A stretch of 64,000 bases of DNA, from positions 1-64,000 of the forward strand of contig JAFAGA010000045.1 in NCBI GenBank assembly GCA_023423045.1, written 5' to 3'. Origin of the DNA: Bacillota bacterium. Lineage in GTDB: Bacteria; Bacillota; Clostridia; Lachnospirales; Lachnospiraceae. Made by a program: the position numbers and the translations under genes. How positions within the stretch are numbered: the stretch's first letter is position 1; each line of letters begins with the position of its first letter. The notes under the pieces were generated by a model. That model was given only the letters and a program-made list of their open reading frames with translations, did no database searches and was not told the origin of the DNA. Positions 44,903 to 55,230 of the stretch are shown here, piece after piece.

Positions 44903-45403
44903 ATGTTGGAAAATAAGATGCAAATTATGACCAACGTCACAAGTTCTGCAAGGATCTGTGTTGATGATTATAATGGGGGTGAGATGCAGGGTAGATTATA
45001 TCATGCTTACCTGGAAGAGCCGCTGGTATTTCATAATGTTGTTGCTTTGCTGAAGCTGCTGGGAAGCTTATTTGACAGTTATGATTTTCCGCAGGTCAGC
45101 ATGAAATCCGGGAGCTTCAAACCACAGGATATTGTCCCAAAAGATTATCTCACAGAGAAAGTAGTAATCCATACACCGACTCAATATAATAGGAATATGA
45201 TGCGAGGTAAGAAGGGTACTTTTTGGATAAGAGTATTATTCCGGCAGAATGCAACCTGGCAGGGAAATATTAAGTGGGTGGAGGAAGGAAGTAAAGCTAA
45301 TTTCCGCAGTGCGCTAGAACTGATCATGCTTTTGGATAGCTGCTTTGATAATTCAAGAGCATTAGTTTCTTCGTCGGATCTAAAAAGGGAAAAAATAATA
45401 TAA
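44903..45403 (+). CDS. uncharacterised small protein upstream of the adhesin
   Basis: A 166-aa soluble protein with no signal peptide. It begins KMQIMTNVTSSARICVDDYN, contains YHAYLEEPLVFHNVVALLKL in an apparent helix, and then TFWIRVLFRQNATWQGNIKW in beta strands, with a helix FRSALELIMLLDSCFD near the end. I do not recognise a family. The gene is 190 bases upstream of the giant adhesin, separated by a hairpin-rich leader, and may be co-transcribed with it. Confidence 0.75.
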   Translation: MLENKMQIMTNVTSSARICVDDYNGGEMQGRLYHAYLEEPLVFHNVVALLKLLGSLFDSYDFPQVSMKSGSFKPQDIVPKDYLTEKVVIHTPTQYNRNMMRGKKGTFWIRVLFRQNATWQGNIKWVEEGSKANFRSALELIMLLDSCFDNSRALVSSSDLKREKII

Positions 45404-45409
45404 CATAAG

Positions 45410-45571
45410 GCGGGGATTAGGGATCTGATCAGAGGTCCTGAAAACAGGAGCCATACCCTAGAATGTGTGGCAGGTTAACCACGTTATCCTAGAAAAGCGA
45501 GGCTGAGAATAGGGAGCTTACCTCATAGTAATGTAAGCAAGCATCTACCTCTGGTAGATGATAACCGAAAA
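45410..45571 (+). ncRNA. candidate structured leader RNA of the adhesin gene
   Basis: TAGGG/CCCTA (45418-45422 with 45456-45460) encloses hairpins GATCT/AGGTC and TCCTG/CAGGA. Then come GTGG/CCAC (45467-45482), CCTA/TAGG (45488-45513), GCTTAC/GTAAGC (45516-45538) and CATCTACC/GGTAGATG (45542-45560), just before the AAGGAG at 45581. I recognise no known riboswitch class. The density of stems suggests a regulatory RNA or an attenuation region. Confidence 0.5.
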
Positions 45572-45593
45572 TAAGTCTTAAAGGAGAATGCGT

Positions 45594-48500
45594 ATGAAAA
45601 TTAAGAAAAAGTTTTTTTCACAAATGTTAAGCCTGGTGCTGATTGTTTCCTTAGTCATGGGGAATATGAATATCATGACAGCATCGGCAGCCGAGGACCG
45701 TTCTACCGTATATTTTGGTACATCCAACGATGATGTGTACGGAACAAAGAAAGCGGAATGGGTGACAGGTAAAGTAGGAGAGAGGGCTCAAATTACCTTT
45801 GATATTACTGCCAAGAAGGCCATTAATACTGTGAAACAAGTGATTAAGACAGATATTGTGCTGGTGCTTGATCGCTCCGGCAGTATGAAAGACAATTCAA
45901 AAATGAGCAATGTAAAGACAGCGGCAAAAGAGTTTGTCAATGGCCTGTTAGCGGGAGATTATAAAAACTCTGTGCAGATGGGGGTAGTAACCTATTCAGA
46001 AGGGGCCAGCAGCCTTCTGTCCGGTACTGGTTTATCCAGCAATGCAGGAACAATCAATGATATGATTACTGCCATTGGAAATCCTAATGGAGGAACCAAT
46101 ATTCAAGCGGGTCTGAGAAAAGCCAACGAAATTCTTGCGGCCAGCAAAACAGTTCATACAAGCAGGAATGAGGAAGTGAAGCAATATATTGTCCTACTAT
46201 CCGATGGTGAACCTACCTATAGCTATAAAGCTAATGGTTATGATCCTGGCATTCCAAGATTACGCTTTGGTACCGATAAGACGCTGAGAGGAAATGGGGA
46301 TGATTATACATTAAGTACTAGTTTATTAAGTCGTGAACAATATAAACGGTATGATGTTGCTTACACTGTTCCTGTACAGAAATCAGGGCAGATTGTCAGA
46401 TTTGTAAAAGCAGACAAATATTTTAATATGAGCGGCAATTCAATTAGTAATGTACAGTCACTACAATCGCCAACTACATCCACGATCAATGTGGTCTATA
46501 ACAGAGTAAATGGTTCTTATGGCTGGCGTGGAGCGACATCACCATACAATAGCATTAGATTTTCAGCAAATCAGAATGATGGGAACATTGACAATCCGAA
46601 TGGCAATAAGACAACAGGAGAAATTACAATCCAACATGCGAATTCCTACTTTGTACCTGAAGAAAGAAGCATCACTGTTGGGGATAACGGTGTTCCAACG
46701 ATAGATGAAGCAGCAGCGATCAAGGATGGGGGAACTACAATATATGCCATCGGCTATGATATCGCAACTGGAACCAATAATGCTTCTACAGTAATGCAGG
46801 GTGTGGCCTCTTCTCCCGATAAATTCAAGAGAGCTTCATCCAGCAGCTCCTCCACTTCAATACAAGAAATTCTGAATGACATTAGTGAAGAGGTTCAGGA
46901 AATCATTGATACGGCCAACGGAGCTAAGATTGTTGATAAGATCCCGGCTGGGTTTATCGTCGATGAAAGCACACTTCCGTCAGGTGTAAGCTATGACAGT
47001 GTGACTCGAACCCTTACCTGGAATCTGGGTGATTTAATAGTTCCTGAGGATCAGGAGTCTATTAGAAGAACAGTAAGTATCTATATGAATTTGGATCAGT
47101 CTCAGTTAGATGCGAATGTAGTAGCTGCTGCAGGCGACTTTGTTGAAACCAATGCAGGCTGCACCTTAAATTATACTGATAGCGAATCAACGCCTATGGT
47201 AGTTGATACCAAGTCAGCAAGCGGAGCAACGGCTAATCCGGCTCTTCCGCTGACGACCTATGATTATTCGATTCATTATACTATCGAAGGCAATAAATCA
47301 TTGGGGGGCACTATTGACGGGTCATCCACGACTGTAAGTGGAAAGGCTTTCTTAGGCGAGAGGATATTTGTTAAAACAACCCTTGGAAACCTGAATTTAA
47401 GTTCTGACCAATATCAAAACCCTACATTTATCGGTACAACCACAGTGGATGGCAGTCAATACCTGACCGTAGGCAGTGATAATGCAGCAAATACGGCAAC
47501 TGTAACAGTAAACCTGAATCGTTATATTGTTACCTTCTATAGCAAGGAATCAGGTTCACAAGGGAACACGCCTTTTGAAACAGCTCAGACAATTGTCTAT
47601 GGAACAAAAGCAACTAGGCCGGCAGCTACCCCACAGAAGCCAGCAGATGCGCAGTACACCTACCAATTTTCTGGTTGGAGTGCTAACGAAGCTACACTTA
47701 GTAATGTCACTAGTAATCTTGACGTATATCCTGGCTTTGGGAATACACTTCAAGATTACACGATAAAATTCTATAGAGATCAGGATGCATTTAATGCAGG
47801 TCAAGCACTGGCAGTTCACACAGTTAATTATGGAACAAACAATGTTGCGGCTCCTGCTTCCCCGTCAGCTCCGACGAATCCTAATTCGGATTACGATTAT
47901 ACATTTGATCGTTGGGATAAGGAACCGTCAGAGTGGCAGAATATAAACAGCAACGTTGATGTCATTGGATCCTTTAAATCAACATTAAAAAATGCCAAGG
48001 TCTATTTCTATGATCTGGAAAGGAAGCAGATAGGGGAACCGCAAATTATTCCATATCGTACGTCGGCAACAGCACCGACAGCCTTCGATAAAGAAGTGAT
48101 ACTGGAGAATGAAGTTCGTATCTTTAACGATACATGGGATAAAAGCTTTGACGCTGTCACTACACCGGAGTTGCATGTATACGCACAGTATCGAACAGTT
48201 GCCCAATATTATACGGTTGAATACTATGGAGCGGATGGAGATACAACGCCGCTTTACACGGATCCCGAAGTGGAATATATGAAGGCAAGCTCTTATTCAG
48301 GTGCGACTCCGACAAAGGTTGACTCCACAAATCAATATACCTATACCTTCAATGACACCTGGAAGCTGGGAGATGGTTCCGATGCATCAAGTAAATTGAA
48401 CTCAGTAACATCGAACCTGAAGGTATATGCCGGATTTAATAAAACCGAGAATAAATTTACCTTTGCCTTCTATTACTGGGATGAGAACGGTAATGATACC

Positions 48501-51107
48501 AGCGCAGAGTTTACCAATATTTCCTGGGGTGCCTCCGTTGTACCTCCCGCAGTGACAACGGTTAGTGGCTCCGGAATTATCAAAGAGTTTAACAACTGGG
48601 CAGGTGACGACTATAACAGCGTCAAAAAGAATGGCAGTGCTACGGCCACAGCAGCGATGACCTATGCGGTAACCTTTATCTACGGAGATAATCAGAGCGA
48701 AATACAATATGTACCGGAGAACGGTTATGCTACCGCTCCTACGAATACAGATAAAAGCCAGGATGCAATATATACCTACACATTTGCTGGTTGGGACAAA
48801 ACCTTTAACAATATTACAGAGCCCACAACGGTAACAGCGGAGTATACCTCTACACAAAGGGAATATACTATTAACTTTATAAATGATGTAACAAAGGAGA
48901 ACCTTGGCAGTGCCCCTGGCAAACATCATGGTGATAAGGTGACTGTTCCCACAGCACCGCAATCCTTTGTACTGGATGGTTATACCTACACCTTCACCGG
49001 ATGGGAAGATAATATCGCCGATGAAGTTACTGTAACAGGTGATAAGACTTACCGTGCGTACTATACGGGTCGGATTAATCAATATCAGGTTAGGTTTATT
49101 GATGTAATCATGACGGATGACTCGGAGATTGTATCTGAGGGTACACAACTGTCGAGTGAACCGATTGATCATAATGGTAACGCGACTGAAGCCGCAGGTC
49201 GAGCAAGAGCCATGATTGATGTAAGTGCCAAGGATACAGCAAAATATCTTTATACCTTTGCCGGCTGGGTTACAGCCCCGGGTGGAGAAGTAGCGGCGAA
49301 TTTAACAGGTGTTACAGGTGATATGACGGTCTATGCTTCTTATACCAGAGAGCTTCTCTATTATACCGTTGTCTTTATGGATGTGGATGATGTTGCTCAT
49401 GGAAATGCGGTGCTTACCGTAACGATTGACGGTGAGCCGGTAGGACAACAGCTTCTTCCTTATGGCGGCACAGCAGTTGAGCCATTATTAGGATCAGAAT
49501 TTTTCAAGGATCCGGATACGGATAGCACGATTTACGGAGATCCCTACTGGAATTCAGATGCATGGATGAATGTAGGTGCTAATGGACAATATAATAATGA
49601 CAGAGTAATCACCATCACCCTGATTCGTCCCTCGGCTCCTGCTCGCTACGAAGTAGAATTTTACTCAGAGGATGGAACACAGAAGTTTACCAACGAAACA
49701 GAAGCAGGTATTTATGTATTCACCTATGGTGATCCGATCACATCAAGCCCTGCTAACCAGGGAAAGGATAGCACTCCTACCCATAATTTCACCTTTGTTG
49801 GCTGGGGTACACAGCCCAACAGCTCAGGGGAACTGGTAGATCTTAGCGCTCGGATCGTAGATGGACCCGGAATCAAATTGTATGCTCAGTTTGAACAGTC
49901 AGATCGTTACTATACGGTTACCTTCCTTGATGAGCACGGCGGTTACTTTGGAGGAGAAGCTCCCTATGTGGCATCCGTACTGTATGAAGGAACTACCGTA
50001 GGAACTACCGCAAGAAACATGGCGGAATCAAAAGCAATACAGTATGCAGATGATCAGTCTACATTGAGCAAGAGAGTGACCTTCTTATATTGGAGTACAG
50101 AGCCGGTAGGATCAGAGTCAGAGAGACAGGTAGCGGACTTAACCAGAATTACAGGCAATCTGAATGTATATGCAATGAATGCAGATACTACCAATGAATA
50201 TGCCATCACCTATATGAGTGATGAATATGGCTCAGAGAGCAATAATATCTTTGCAACAGATACCGCAATTGGCGGAACGAAGGTGAGCTTTGACGATTCA
50301 GAGGAAGAGAATACCTATCTTATCCGCAAGGAAGGACCGTCAAAGGTATCCGAAAGCCATAGATATATCTTTACTAATTGGAGAGTATTTGCTGACTTTG
50401 GAGAAGAGAGCTTTGAGTTAAACAGCAATGATGAATTATTAAGTGCATTACAGTCTGATCTCGTTCTCTATCCTGTATTTGAAAGAGGAATTAAGACCTT
50501 TACGGTTACTTTCGTAGATTGGGATGGCAAGGTACTAAAGACTCAGGAGAATATTCCGTACGGCGAAGGTGCAACTGCACCGGCAAATCCCGGAAGAGCA
50601 GATGTATATACCAGTACGACGAGAACAGTATTTACCTTCAGTGGTTGGAATAAGGACTATTCCGAGGTAAATGAGGATATGACCATAACGGCAGAATATA
50701 CCTCAGTGGTAAACAATCTTAATCCCAGTAACCCGGGAGGGCCTACAACTTCTCCGACAGTGACACCTACTCCGATACCAGAGGTAATCATACCGGAAGT
50801 CACACCTCCGGCAGGACCTGGTACGGATGAGGAAGAAGAGCTGGAGATTTCAGATAACGAGACTCCTCAGGGTACGACAAAGCCTTCTACAAAGGTGACA
50901 AAGCAGGATGCCCAGCTTCCGTCAAAGAATAAGAATACGGAAGGGGATACGTTGGTTATCAATGAGAACAAGACTCCGAGAGGAGCGGCCGGCTTACCTA
51001 AGACGGGAGAGTCACCTATGGATATCCTTTATGGAGTTGGTATGGTATGTTCCTTAATTGGAGCTTCTGTCTCCATCACCAGAAGGAAAAAGAATAAAGA
51101 GAAATAA
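45594..51107 (+). CDS. giant LPXTG surface adhesin with vWA and InlB-type repeats
   Basis: A 1837-aa wall-anchored protein. Signal peptide (QMLSLVLIVSLVMGNMNIM, ending SASA), a von Willebrand A domain (about 80-430) with the MIDAS start DIVLVLDRSGSMKD and LLSDGEPTYS, a beta-rich region to about 590, then some fifteen InlB-type or MucBP-like repeats carrying YTYTFAGW/FSGWD-type signatures to about 1705. A Pro/Thr-rich linker and the sortase signal LPKTGE are followed by a membrane helix and basic tail RRKKNKEK. ATG 45594 has AAGGAG seven bases upstream. It should bind host or polymer surfaces. Confidence 0.92.
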   Translation: MKIKKKFFSQMLSLVLIVSLVMGNMNIMTASAAEDRSTVYFGTSNDDVYGTKKAEWVTGKVGERAQITFDITAKKAINTVKQVIKTDIVLVLDRSGSMKDNSKMSNVKTAAKEFVNGLLAGDYKNSVQMGVVTYSEGASSLLSGTGLSSNAGTINDMITAIGNPNGGTNIQAGLRKANEILAASKTVHTSRNEEVKQYIVLLSDGEPTYSYKANGYDPGIPRLRFGTDKTLRGNGDDYTLSTSLLSREQYKRYDVAYTVPVQKSGQIVRFVKADKYFNMSGNSISNVQSLQSPTTSTINVVYNRVNGSYGWRGATSPYNSIRFSANQNDGNIDNPNGNKTTGEITIQHANSYFVPEERSITVGDNGVPTIDEAAAIKDGGTTIYAIGYDIATGTNNASTVMQGVASSPDKFKRASSSSSSTSIQEILNDISEEVQEIIDTANGAKIVDKIPAGFIVDESTLPSGVSYDSVTRTLTWNLGDLIVPEDQESIRRTVSIYMNLDQSQLDANVVAAAGDFVETNAGCTLNYTDSESTPMVVDTKSASGATANPALPLTTYDYSIHYTIEGNKSLGGTIDGSSTTVSGKAFLGERIFVKTTLGNLNLSSDQYQNPTFIGTTTVDGSQYLTVGSDNAANTATVTVNLNRYIVTFYSKESGSQGNTPFETAQTIVYGTKATRPAATPQKPADAQYTYQFSGWSANEATLSNVTSNLDVYPGFGNTLQDYTIKFYRDQDAFNAGQALAVHTVNYGTNNVAAPASPSAPTNPNSDYDYTFDRWDKEPSEWQNINSNVDVIGSFKSTLKNAKVYFYDLERKQIGEPQIIPYRTSATAPTAFDKEVILENEVRIFNDTWDKSFDAVTTPELHVYAQYRTVAQYYTVEYYGADGDTTPLYTDPEVEYMKASSYSGATPTKVDSTNQYTYTFNDTWKLGDGSDASSKLNSVTSNLKVYAGFNKTENKFTFAFYYWDENGNDTSAEFTNISWGASVVPPAVTTVSGSGIIKEFNNWAGDDYNSVKKNGSATATAAMTYAVTFIYGDNQSEIQYVPENGYATAPTNTDKSQDAIYTYTFAGWDKTFNNITEPTTVTAEYTSTQREYTINFINDVTKENLGSAPGKHHGDKVTVPTAPQSFVLDGYTYTFTGWEDNIADEVTVTGDKTYRAYYTGRINQYQVRFIDVIMTDDSEIVSEGTQLSSEPIDHNGNATEAAGRARAMIDVSAKDTAKYLYTFAGWVTAPGGEVAANLTGVTGDMTVYASYTRELLYYTVVFMDVDDVAHGNAVLTVTIDGEPVGQQLLPYGGTAVEPLLGSEFFKDPDTDSTIYGDPYWNSDAWMNVGANGQYNNDRVITITLIRPSAPARYEVEFYSEDGTQKFTNETEAGIYVFTYGDPITSSPANQGKDSTPTHNFTFVGWGTQPNSSGELVDLSARIVDGPGIKLYAQFEQSDRYYTVTFLDEHGGYFGGEAPYVASVLYEGTTVGTTARNMAESKAIQYADDQSTLSKRVTFLYWSTEPVGSESERQVADLTRITGNLNVYAMNADTTNEYAITYMSDEYGSESNNIFATDTAIGGTKVSFDDSEEENTYLIRKEGPSKVSESHRYIFTNWRVFADFGEESFELNSNDELLSALQSDLVLYPVFERGIKTFTVTFVDWDGKVLKTQENIPYGEGATAPANPGRADVYTSTTRTVFTFSGWNKDYSEVNEDMTITAEYTSVVNNLNPSNPGGPTTSPTVTPTPIPEVIIPEVTPPAGPGTDEEEELEISDNETPQGTTKPSTKVTKQDAQLPSKNKNTEGDTLVINENKTPRGAAGLPKTGESPMDILYGVGMVCSLIGASVSITRRKKNKEK

Positions 51108-51168
51108 AAGACAGAGATTAAAAAGTTTCCCGTTCAAAGGGACAGATGATAAACAGAGGTGTTTATGT

Positions 51169-51200
51169 AGAAAGCGGATGGCGCAAGCCATCCGCTTTCT
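51169..51200. terminator. bidirectional terminator between adhesin and ligase genes
   Basis: AGAAAGCGGATGGC (51169-51182) and GCCATCCGCTTTCT (51187-51200) form a perfect 14-bp stem with loop GCAA between converging genes. Confidence 0.8.
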
Positions 51201-51216
51201 ATTGTCCGAATTGTAT

Positions 51217-53109
51217 TTAAAGAGAAGATTGCTTCAGGGGCTCCTTATTGAGCTTTGTGTTAATTCCAATTCCAACTCCGATCAGTATCCAGAAGATAGG
51301 AGCAACAGTTATGCTGGAATCATTGGAGATGCCACTGATAAGATAACCAATGATGCTGACGAAGATAGCGGCCCCGGTGATAACATAGGGATGATCAAAC
51401 CTGCGTCTGAAGTATATCTTTGCGCTGGAGATAATATAGTATCCGCAGAATGCCAGGAAGGCCAGCAATGAAACCACGCCGGTCTGTACGCCGATCTGTA
51501 GATAGAGGTTATGGGGCTTTGACATAATCTGACCCTCATATCCATTGTTTCTATACTGTACATAATCATTTTGGGGAAATACCATGGTGAAGGTATCCGC
51601 ACCGGACCCCAGAATAAGATTATTCTTCAATAGGGGAATGGTTCTGGACCATATATACCCGCGTCCGGAGGCATAGCGCTCATATCCGGTGAAGACAGCA
51701 GAGGGTGCCAGAATGATCTTATCGTATTTGCCATAGATATTGATATAATAATAGGTGTTATCTCCCCGTTGGTTTGTAAAGAACCAAAGTCTATTATCAA
51801 TTGTCGCGTCAAACCCTAAGGTCTGGTCTGGATTCATCGCAGGAGTAAACACGAAGCCAGGGAAACGTTCATCTGTTACGGTAACGGGGCCATTGACCGT
51901 ATCCAGGGTTGAGGCAACATAGCTATCATTCTGATCCTGTAATATAAAGTTACAGATTCCGTACTCATCCACGCTAAATACTACCTTTAAGGTGTTGCCG
52001 CCATATTGGATCACCAGATTATCATCATTGGTCTGTATATCCGCCAATAAGGGGGTGGATTTTTGAATGTTCGTAAGCTTATTGATCTGTCTTCCTAAAT
52101 AATTGTTGGTGTACGAATTAATGAGGAAGCTTCCCAGGATGACAGCAATGATAGCCGGTATGAAGATATAGAAGTACTTAACCAGATATCTCCATAGCAG
52201 AAGGACGGAGAAAATCACAGTAAGAACAACGCTGACCAATCCGGTGGTAGATCCGGAACCATACAGACCCACAAGCAAGCCTGCGCAGAGGAGCCAAAAG
52301 GCAAGCCTGAGCCATAGTTTTTTTGTAAATAAAGCCATATAGAGCGTAATAGGGAATAAAAGAGATACATATACACCCACATAGTTCGGATTAAATAATG
52401 ACATATATACGGTATTTTTACCAACCATCATCCGGAGGCTGTCCGGATCCTTCGCATACTCTGAATTAGCAATCAGGAGCTTGCCCAAATAGGTAGTATA
52501 AAAGTCATGTCCGCTGACCTGTGTCAAACCGATCAGGCTCAATACGAACGCACCGGCCAGAAGGGCATAAATAATAAGCTTTAGATCCCGTTCCGATTTA
52601 ACGATGGAATAGGAGTAGTAAGCGAGGATACAATAGGATAGCAGAGCAAAGATGGATTCAAACTGCTCAAAGGTGCCTGTAAAGCTAAAACTGCGGTACT
52701 TGGAAAACAGGGAAGACAGCAATGCCAGTAAGGCGTAGATTCCCAGAGGAATGAATATCTTCGGAAAAGTGAGGCGGCCCCTCTCCGTCCGGAACTTGTA
52801 TAGCAGAATAATACCCATGATGCTTGCGGTAAGGATCAGAAAAATCTGCCTGTAATATAGAAAGACGTCAACCGTAGTATCGTTATCAGGATACCAGTTA
52901 AACTGCGCAAACCTTGTTGAGTATGGATGCAGCTTTACGATCAGCGGAAGGATGGCAACTGCAAACATAATGGGAAGCAGGAGGGTGATTTTCTTATCTG
53001 TGGAAGCGTTTTGAGACTCTCTCTTATACTTCATTGTATTGCGGTTGCTTTGTTGTCCTGTGGGACGATTATTTGTATGGTTAGCTTGCTTTACCTTTTG
53101 ATTCGCCAT
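51217..53109 (-). CDS. O-antigen ligase/polymerase-like membrane protein
   Basis: A 630-aa polytopic membrane protein of the Wzy/WaaL type. A basic, Asn/Gln-rich cytoplasmic start (about 1-38) precedes about a dozen helices, beginning ITLLLPIMFAVAILPLIV. A large external part (about 345-485) is beta-rich, and the motif SKPHNLYLQIGVQTG just before the last helices is typical of the Wzy_C family. It probably joins or extends a cell-surface glycan. The site AAAGGAG precedes ATG 53109. No glycosyltransferases are next to it, so the glycan is unknown. Confidence 0.82.
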   Translation of the reverse strand: MANQKVKQANHTNNRPTGQQSNRNTMKYKRESQNASTDKKITLLLPIMFAVAILPLIVKLHPYSTRFAQFNWYPDNDTTVDVFLYYRQIFLILTASIMGIILLYKFRTERGRLTFPKIFIPLGIYALLALLSSLFSKYRSFSFTGTFEQFESIFALLSYCILAYYSYSIVKSERDLKLIIYALLAGAFVLSLIGLTQVSGHDFYTTYLGKLLIANSEYAKDPDSLRMMVGKNTVYMSLFNPNYVGVYVSLLFPITLYMALFTKKLWLRLAFWLLCAGLLVGLYGSGSTTGLVSVVLTVIFSVLLLWRYLVKYFYIFIPAIIAVILGSFLINSYTNNYLGRQINKLTNIQKSTPLLADIQTNDDNLVIQYGGNTLKVVFSVDEYGICNFILQDQNDSYVASTLDTVNGPVTVTDERFPGFVFTPAMNPDQTLGFDATIDNRLWFFTNQRGDNTYYYINIYGKYDKIILAPSAVFTGYERYASGRGYIWSRTIPLLKNNLILGSGADTFTMVFPQNDYVQYRNNGYEGQIMSKPHNLYLQIGVQTGVVSLLAFLAFCGYYIISSAKIYFRRRFDHPYVITGAAIFVSIIGYLISGISNDSSITVAPIFWILIGVGIGINTKLNKEPLKQSSL

Positions 53110-53267
53110 TGCTTTACTCCTTTATTGTTAGTCCATAGGCTCTATTATACACCATATACAGGGTGGATTCAATCGTGTAAGATCCTGTAATATACATTGA
53201 TAGACAGTAATATACACCTATATACAGCAATATACAACGGTATATTGATTCAATCTCTCTGCTCGCC

Positions 53268-53819
53268 CTATTCCTCCATCATTCCTCTAATCTGAGGAAC
53301 CCTGATAATCAAAGGGAACAATAGGGTTGATATGATGACACCAAATCCATTCTGAATTAAATTAAAAGGAATATTTACCGATGCGGAAGCGAAGCCAAGG
53401 CCCAGGAGTGTGCTTTCAAATAAAAAATATCCGATTGTCACCAGAATTCCGCCCAATAAGCTCGCAGCCAGTACCGGTAGAATAAATAACTTCTTATTAT
53501 CATGCAGCTTCTTATGGGGATGCCTGTGCAGCGCGCGATAAATGTACACTGCGGTAATGGCCGCCAAGCCCTTTATTATTAATGTAGCAGGAGCATAGGC
53601 GCTGTAGCCAAGAGCCAAATCTGCAATCATGGAACCGATTCCGGCGGCGAGACCGCCAAAGAGGGGGCCAAGTACAATACCGGACAGGATAACGAAGCCG
53701 TCACCCGGATGGATGAAGCCGCCCATGGGAGAGGGAACAGCGATTACCAAAGTTGCAACGCAAGTCATGGCTGCCATTAATGCGGCAGCGACTAATTGGT
53801 AGATATTTTTCGATTTCAT
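53268..53819 (-). CDS. ECF transporter substrate-binding (S) component
   Basis: A 183-aa membrane protein with about six helices, typical of the substrate-capture subunit of energy-coupling factor importers. Its N-terminal AALMAAMTCVATLVIAVPSP and GGFIHPGDGFVILSGIVLGP, then LAAGIGSMIADLALGY, match the family. The vitamin or cofactor taken up is unclear. ATG 53819 follows GGAGGCG; the longer frame begins earlier but lacks such a site. The ATPase and T subunits are presumably encoded elsewhere. Confidence 0.88.
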   Translation of the reverse strand: MKSKNIYQLVAAALMAAMTCVATLVIAVPSPMGGFIHPGDGFVILSGIVLGPLFGGLAAGIGSMIADLALGYSAYAPATLIIKGLAAITAVYIYRALHRHPHKKLHDNKKLFILPVLAASLLGGILVTIGYFLFESTLLGLGFASASVNIPFNLIQNGFGVIISTLLFPLIIRVPQIRGMMEE

Positions 53820-54092
53820 AAACAATCGCCTCCTAAGGAAATTAATATCAAATACTATTTTTGACAAAACGACACAGCCTATCATCAATTATGAGGTATC
53901 ATAGCATGATTTTATTGCTTTTACAAGAAATTATTCATTGCGGAAGGACGTTGTAACATACAGTTATTACTGTTCAAAGGTCACAAACTTACTGGTCAAT
54001 CTGCGAAATTCTGACCAGTCCTCGGTATTGCATCCGTTGTAATCATTTGATATAATCTTTTTATGAATAGAACCTGGGCGGAGGGACAGCGT

Positions 54093-55214
54093 ATGAACCG
54101 ATTTTTATTATATTTAAAAATCGTCATTAATTTTCTGATTTTCTTTATAGGCGCTTTACTGCTGATTTTAGTGCTGCCGAAGCTACTTCGATTTTTTATG
54201 CCCTTTGTCATTGGCTGGCTCATTGCAATGATAGCCAATCCGCTGGTTCGTTTTCTTGAGAAAAGAGTAAAAATACATCGCAAGCACAGTTCCGTCATAT
54301 TTTTAATTCTTGTAATCGGCATAATTATTGGAGCTGCGGCATTCATTATTTCCCTTCTTGTGAAAGAAACCAGGAGCCTGATGAAGGATATGCCCGAGAT
54401 TATCATTAACATCAGGAGCCAGTTTTATGAGGTGGAGGAGGCAGTCCGCAGATTCTCAAGAACACTGCCGTCAAACATACAGGATATCATCAACAAGCTG
54501 ATGGATGGGATCGCTAACTATACTTCGAATTTCTCCGAACAGATTGAACTTCCGACCATGAGTACGGCGGGGGATTTTGCAAAAAATATTGCGGAGGGCT
54601 TCCTGGGATTGATTGTGATTATACTTTCCGCTTACTTTTTTGCAGCCGGGAGGGATGAGCTCACAGCGCGGCTGAGGAAGTATCTGCCGGAATCCTTAAC
54701 CAATTACTGGCGCCTGATCACTGACAATTTTAAAGCGGCTTTTGGAGGCTATTTCAAGGCGCAGTTTAAAATTATGATTATTCTGACTTTTATTATGTTT
54801 ATTGGATTTGAGGTGCTTAGGGTGGGATATTCCTTCCTTCTGGCGTTAGGAATTGCATTTCTGGATGTCCTCCCTGTCTTTGGGACCGGAGCGGTGCTAT
54901 GGCCCTGGGCTTTAATTGATGTGATTACCGGCAATTACCTCAGAGCGGTCGGGCTGGTTATTATTTATCTGATCTGTCAGGTGGTGAAGCAGGTGCTGCA
55001 GCCGAAGATGGTTGGAGACAGCATAGGGTTGCATCCCCTGGCAACCTTGCTCTTTATGTTTGTCGGCTACCGGTTTTATGGGGTGTTCGGAATGATGATA
55101 GGTATTCCCATCGGTATGGTCTTAGTGAAGCTGTATCGTATCGGCATGTTTGACCGTATGATCCGGGGTTTCAAAATCATTGCAAGGGATTTAAACGAGT
55201 TTAGAAAATTTTAA
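54093..55214 (+). CDS. AI-2E/YtvI-family membrane permease
   Basis: A 373-aa protein with about eight membrane helices, of the AI-2E transporter (TqsA/YtvI) family. Paired helices at the start (LKIVINFLIFFIGALLLILV), a soluble loop of amphipathic helices at about 105-170, and C-terminal helices carrying LDVLPVFGTGAVLWPWAL and QPKMVGDSIGLHPLA, the family signature. It may be the sporulation-type YtvI, but no test is possible here. ATG 54093 follows GGAGGGAC. Followed 16 bases later by an HTH-Panacea gene. Confidence 0.9.
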   Translation: MNRFLLYLKIVINFLIFFIGALLLILVLPKLLRFFMPFVIGWLIAMIANPLVRFLEKRVKIHRKHSSVIFLILVIGIIIGAAAFIISLLVKETRSLMKDMPEIIINIRSQFYEVEEAVRRFSRTLPSNIQDIINKLMDGIANYTSNFSEQIELPTMSTAGDFAKNIAEGFLGLIVIILSAYFFAAGRDELTARLRKYLPESLTNYWRLITDNFKAAFGGYFKAQFKIMIILTFIMFIGFEVLRVGYSFLLALGIAFLDVLPVFGTGAVLWPWALIDVITGNYLRAVGLVIIYLICQVVKQVLQPKMVGDSIGLHPLATLLFMFVGYRFYGVFGMMIGIPIGMVLVKLYRIGMFDRMIRGFKIIARDLNEFRKF

Positions 55215-55230
55215 TTTAAGGAGCACATAT

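Noticed and set aside
48402..49172. 256-codon minus-strand frame within the adhesin
   Set aside because: Produced by the repeated codon pattern of the adhesin repeats; no ribosome site or motif.
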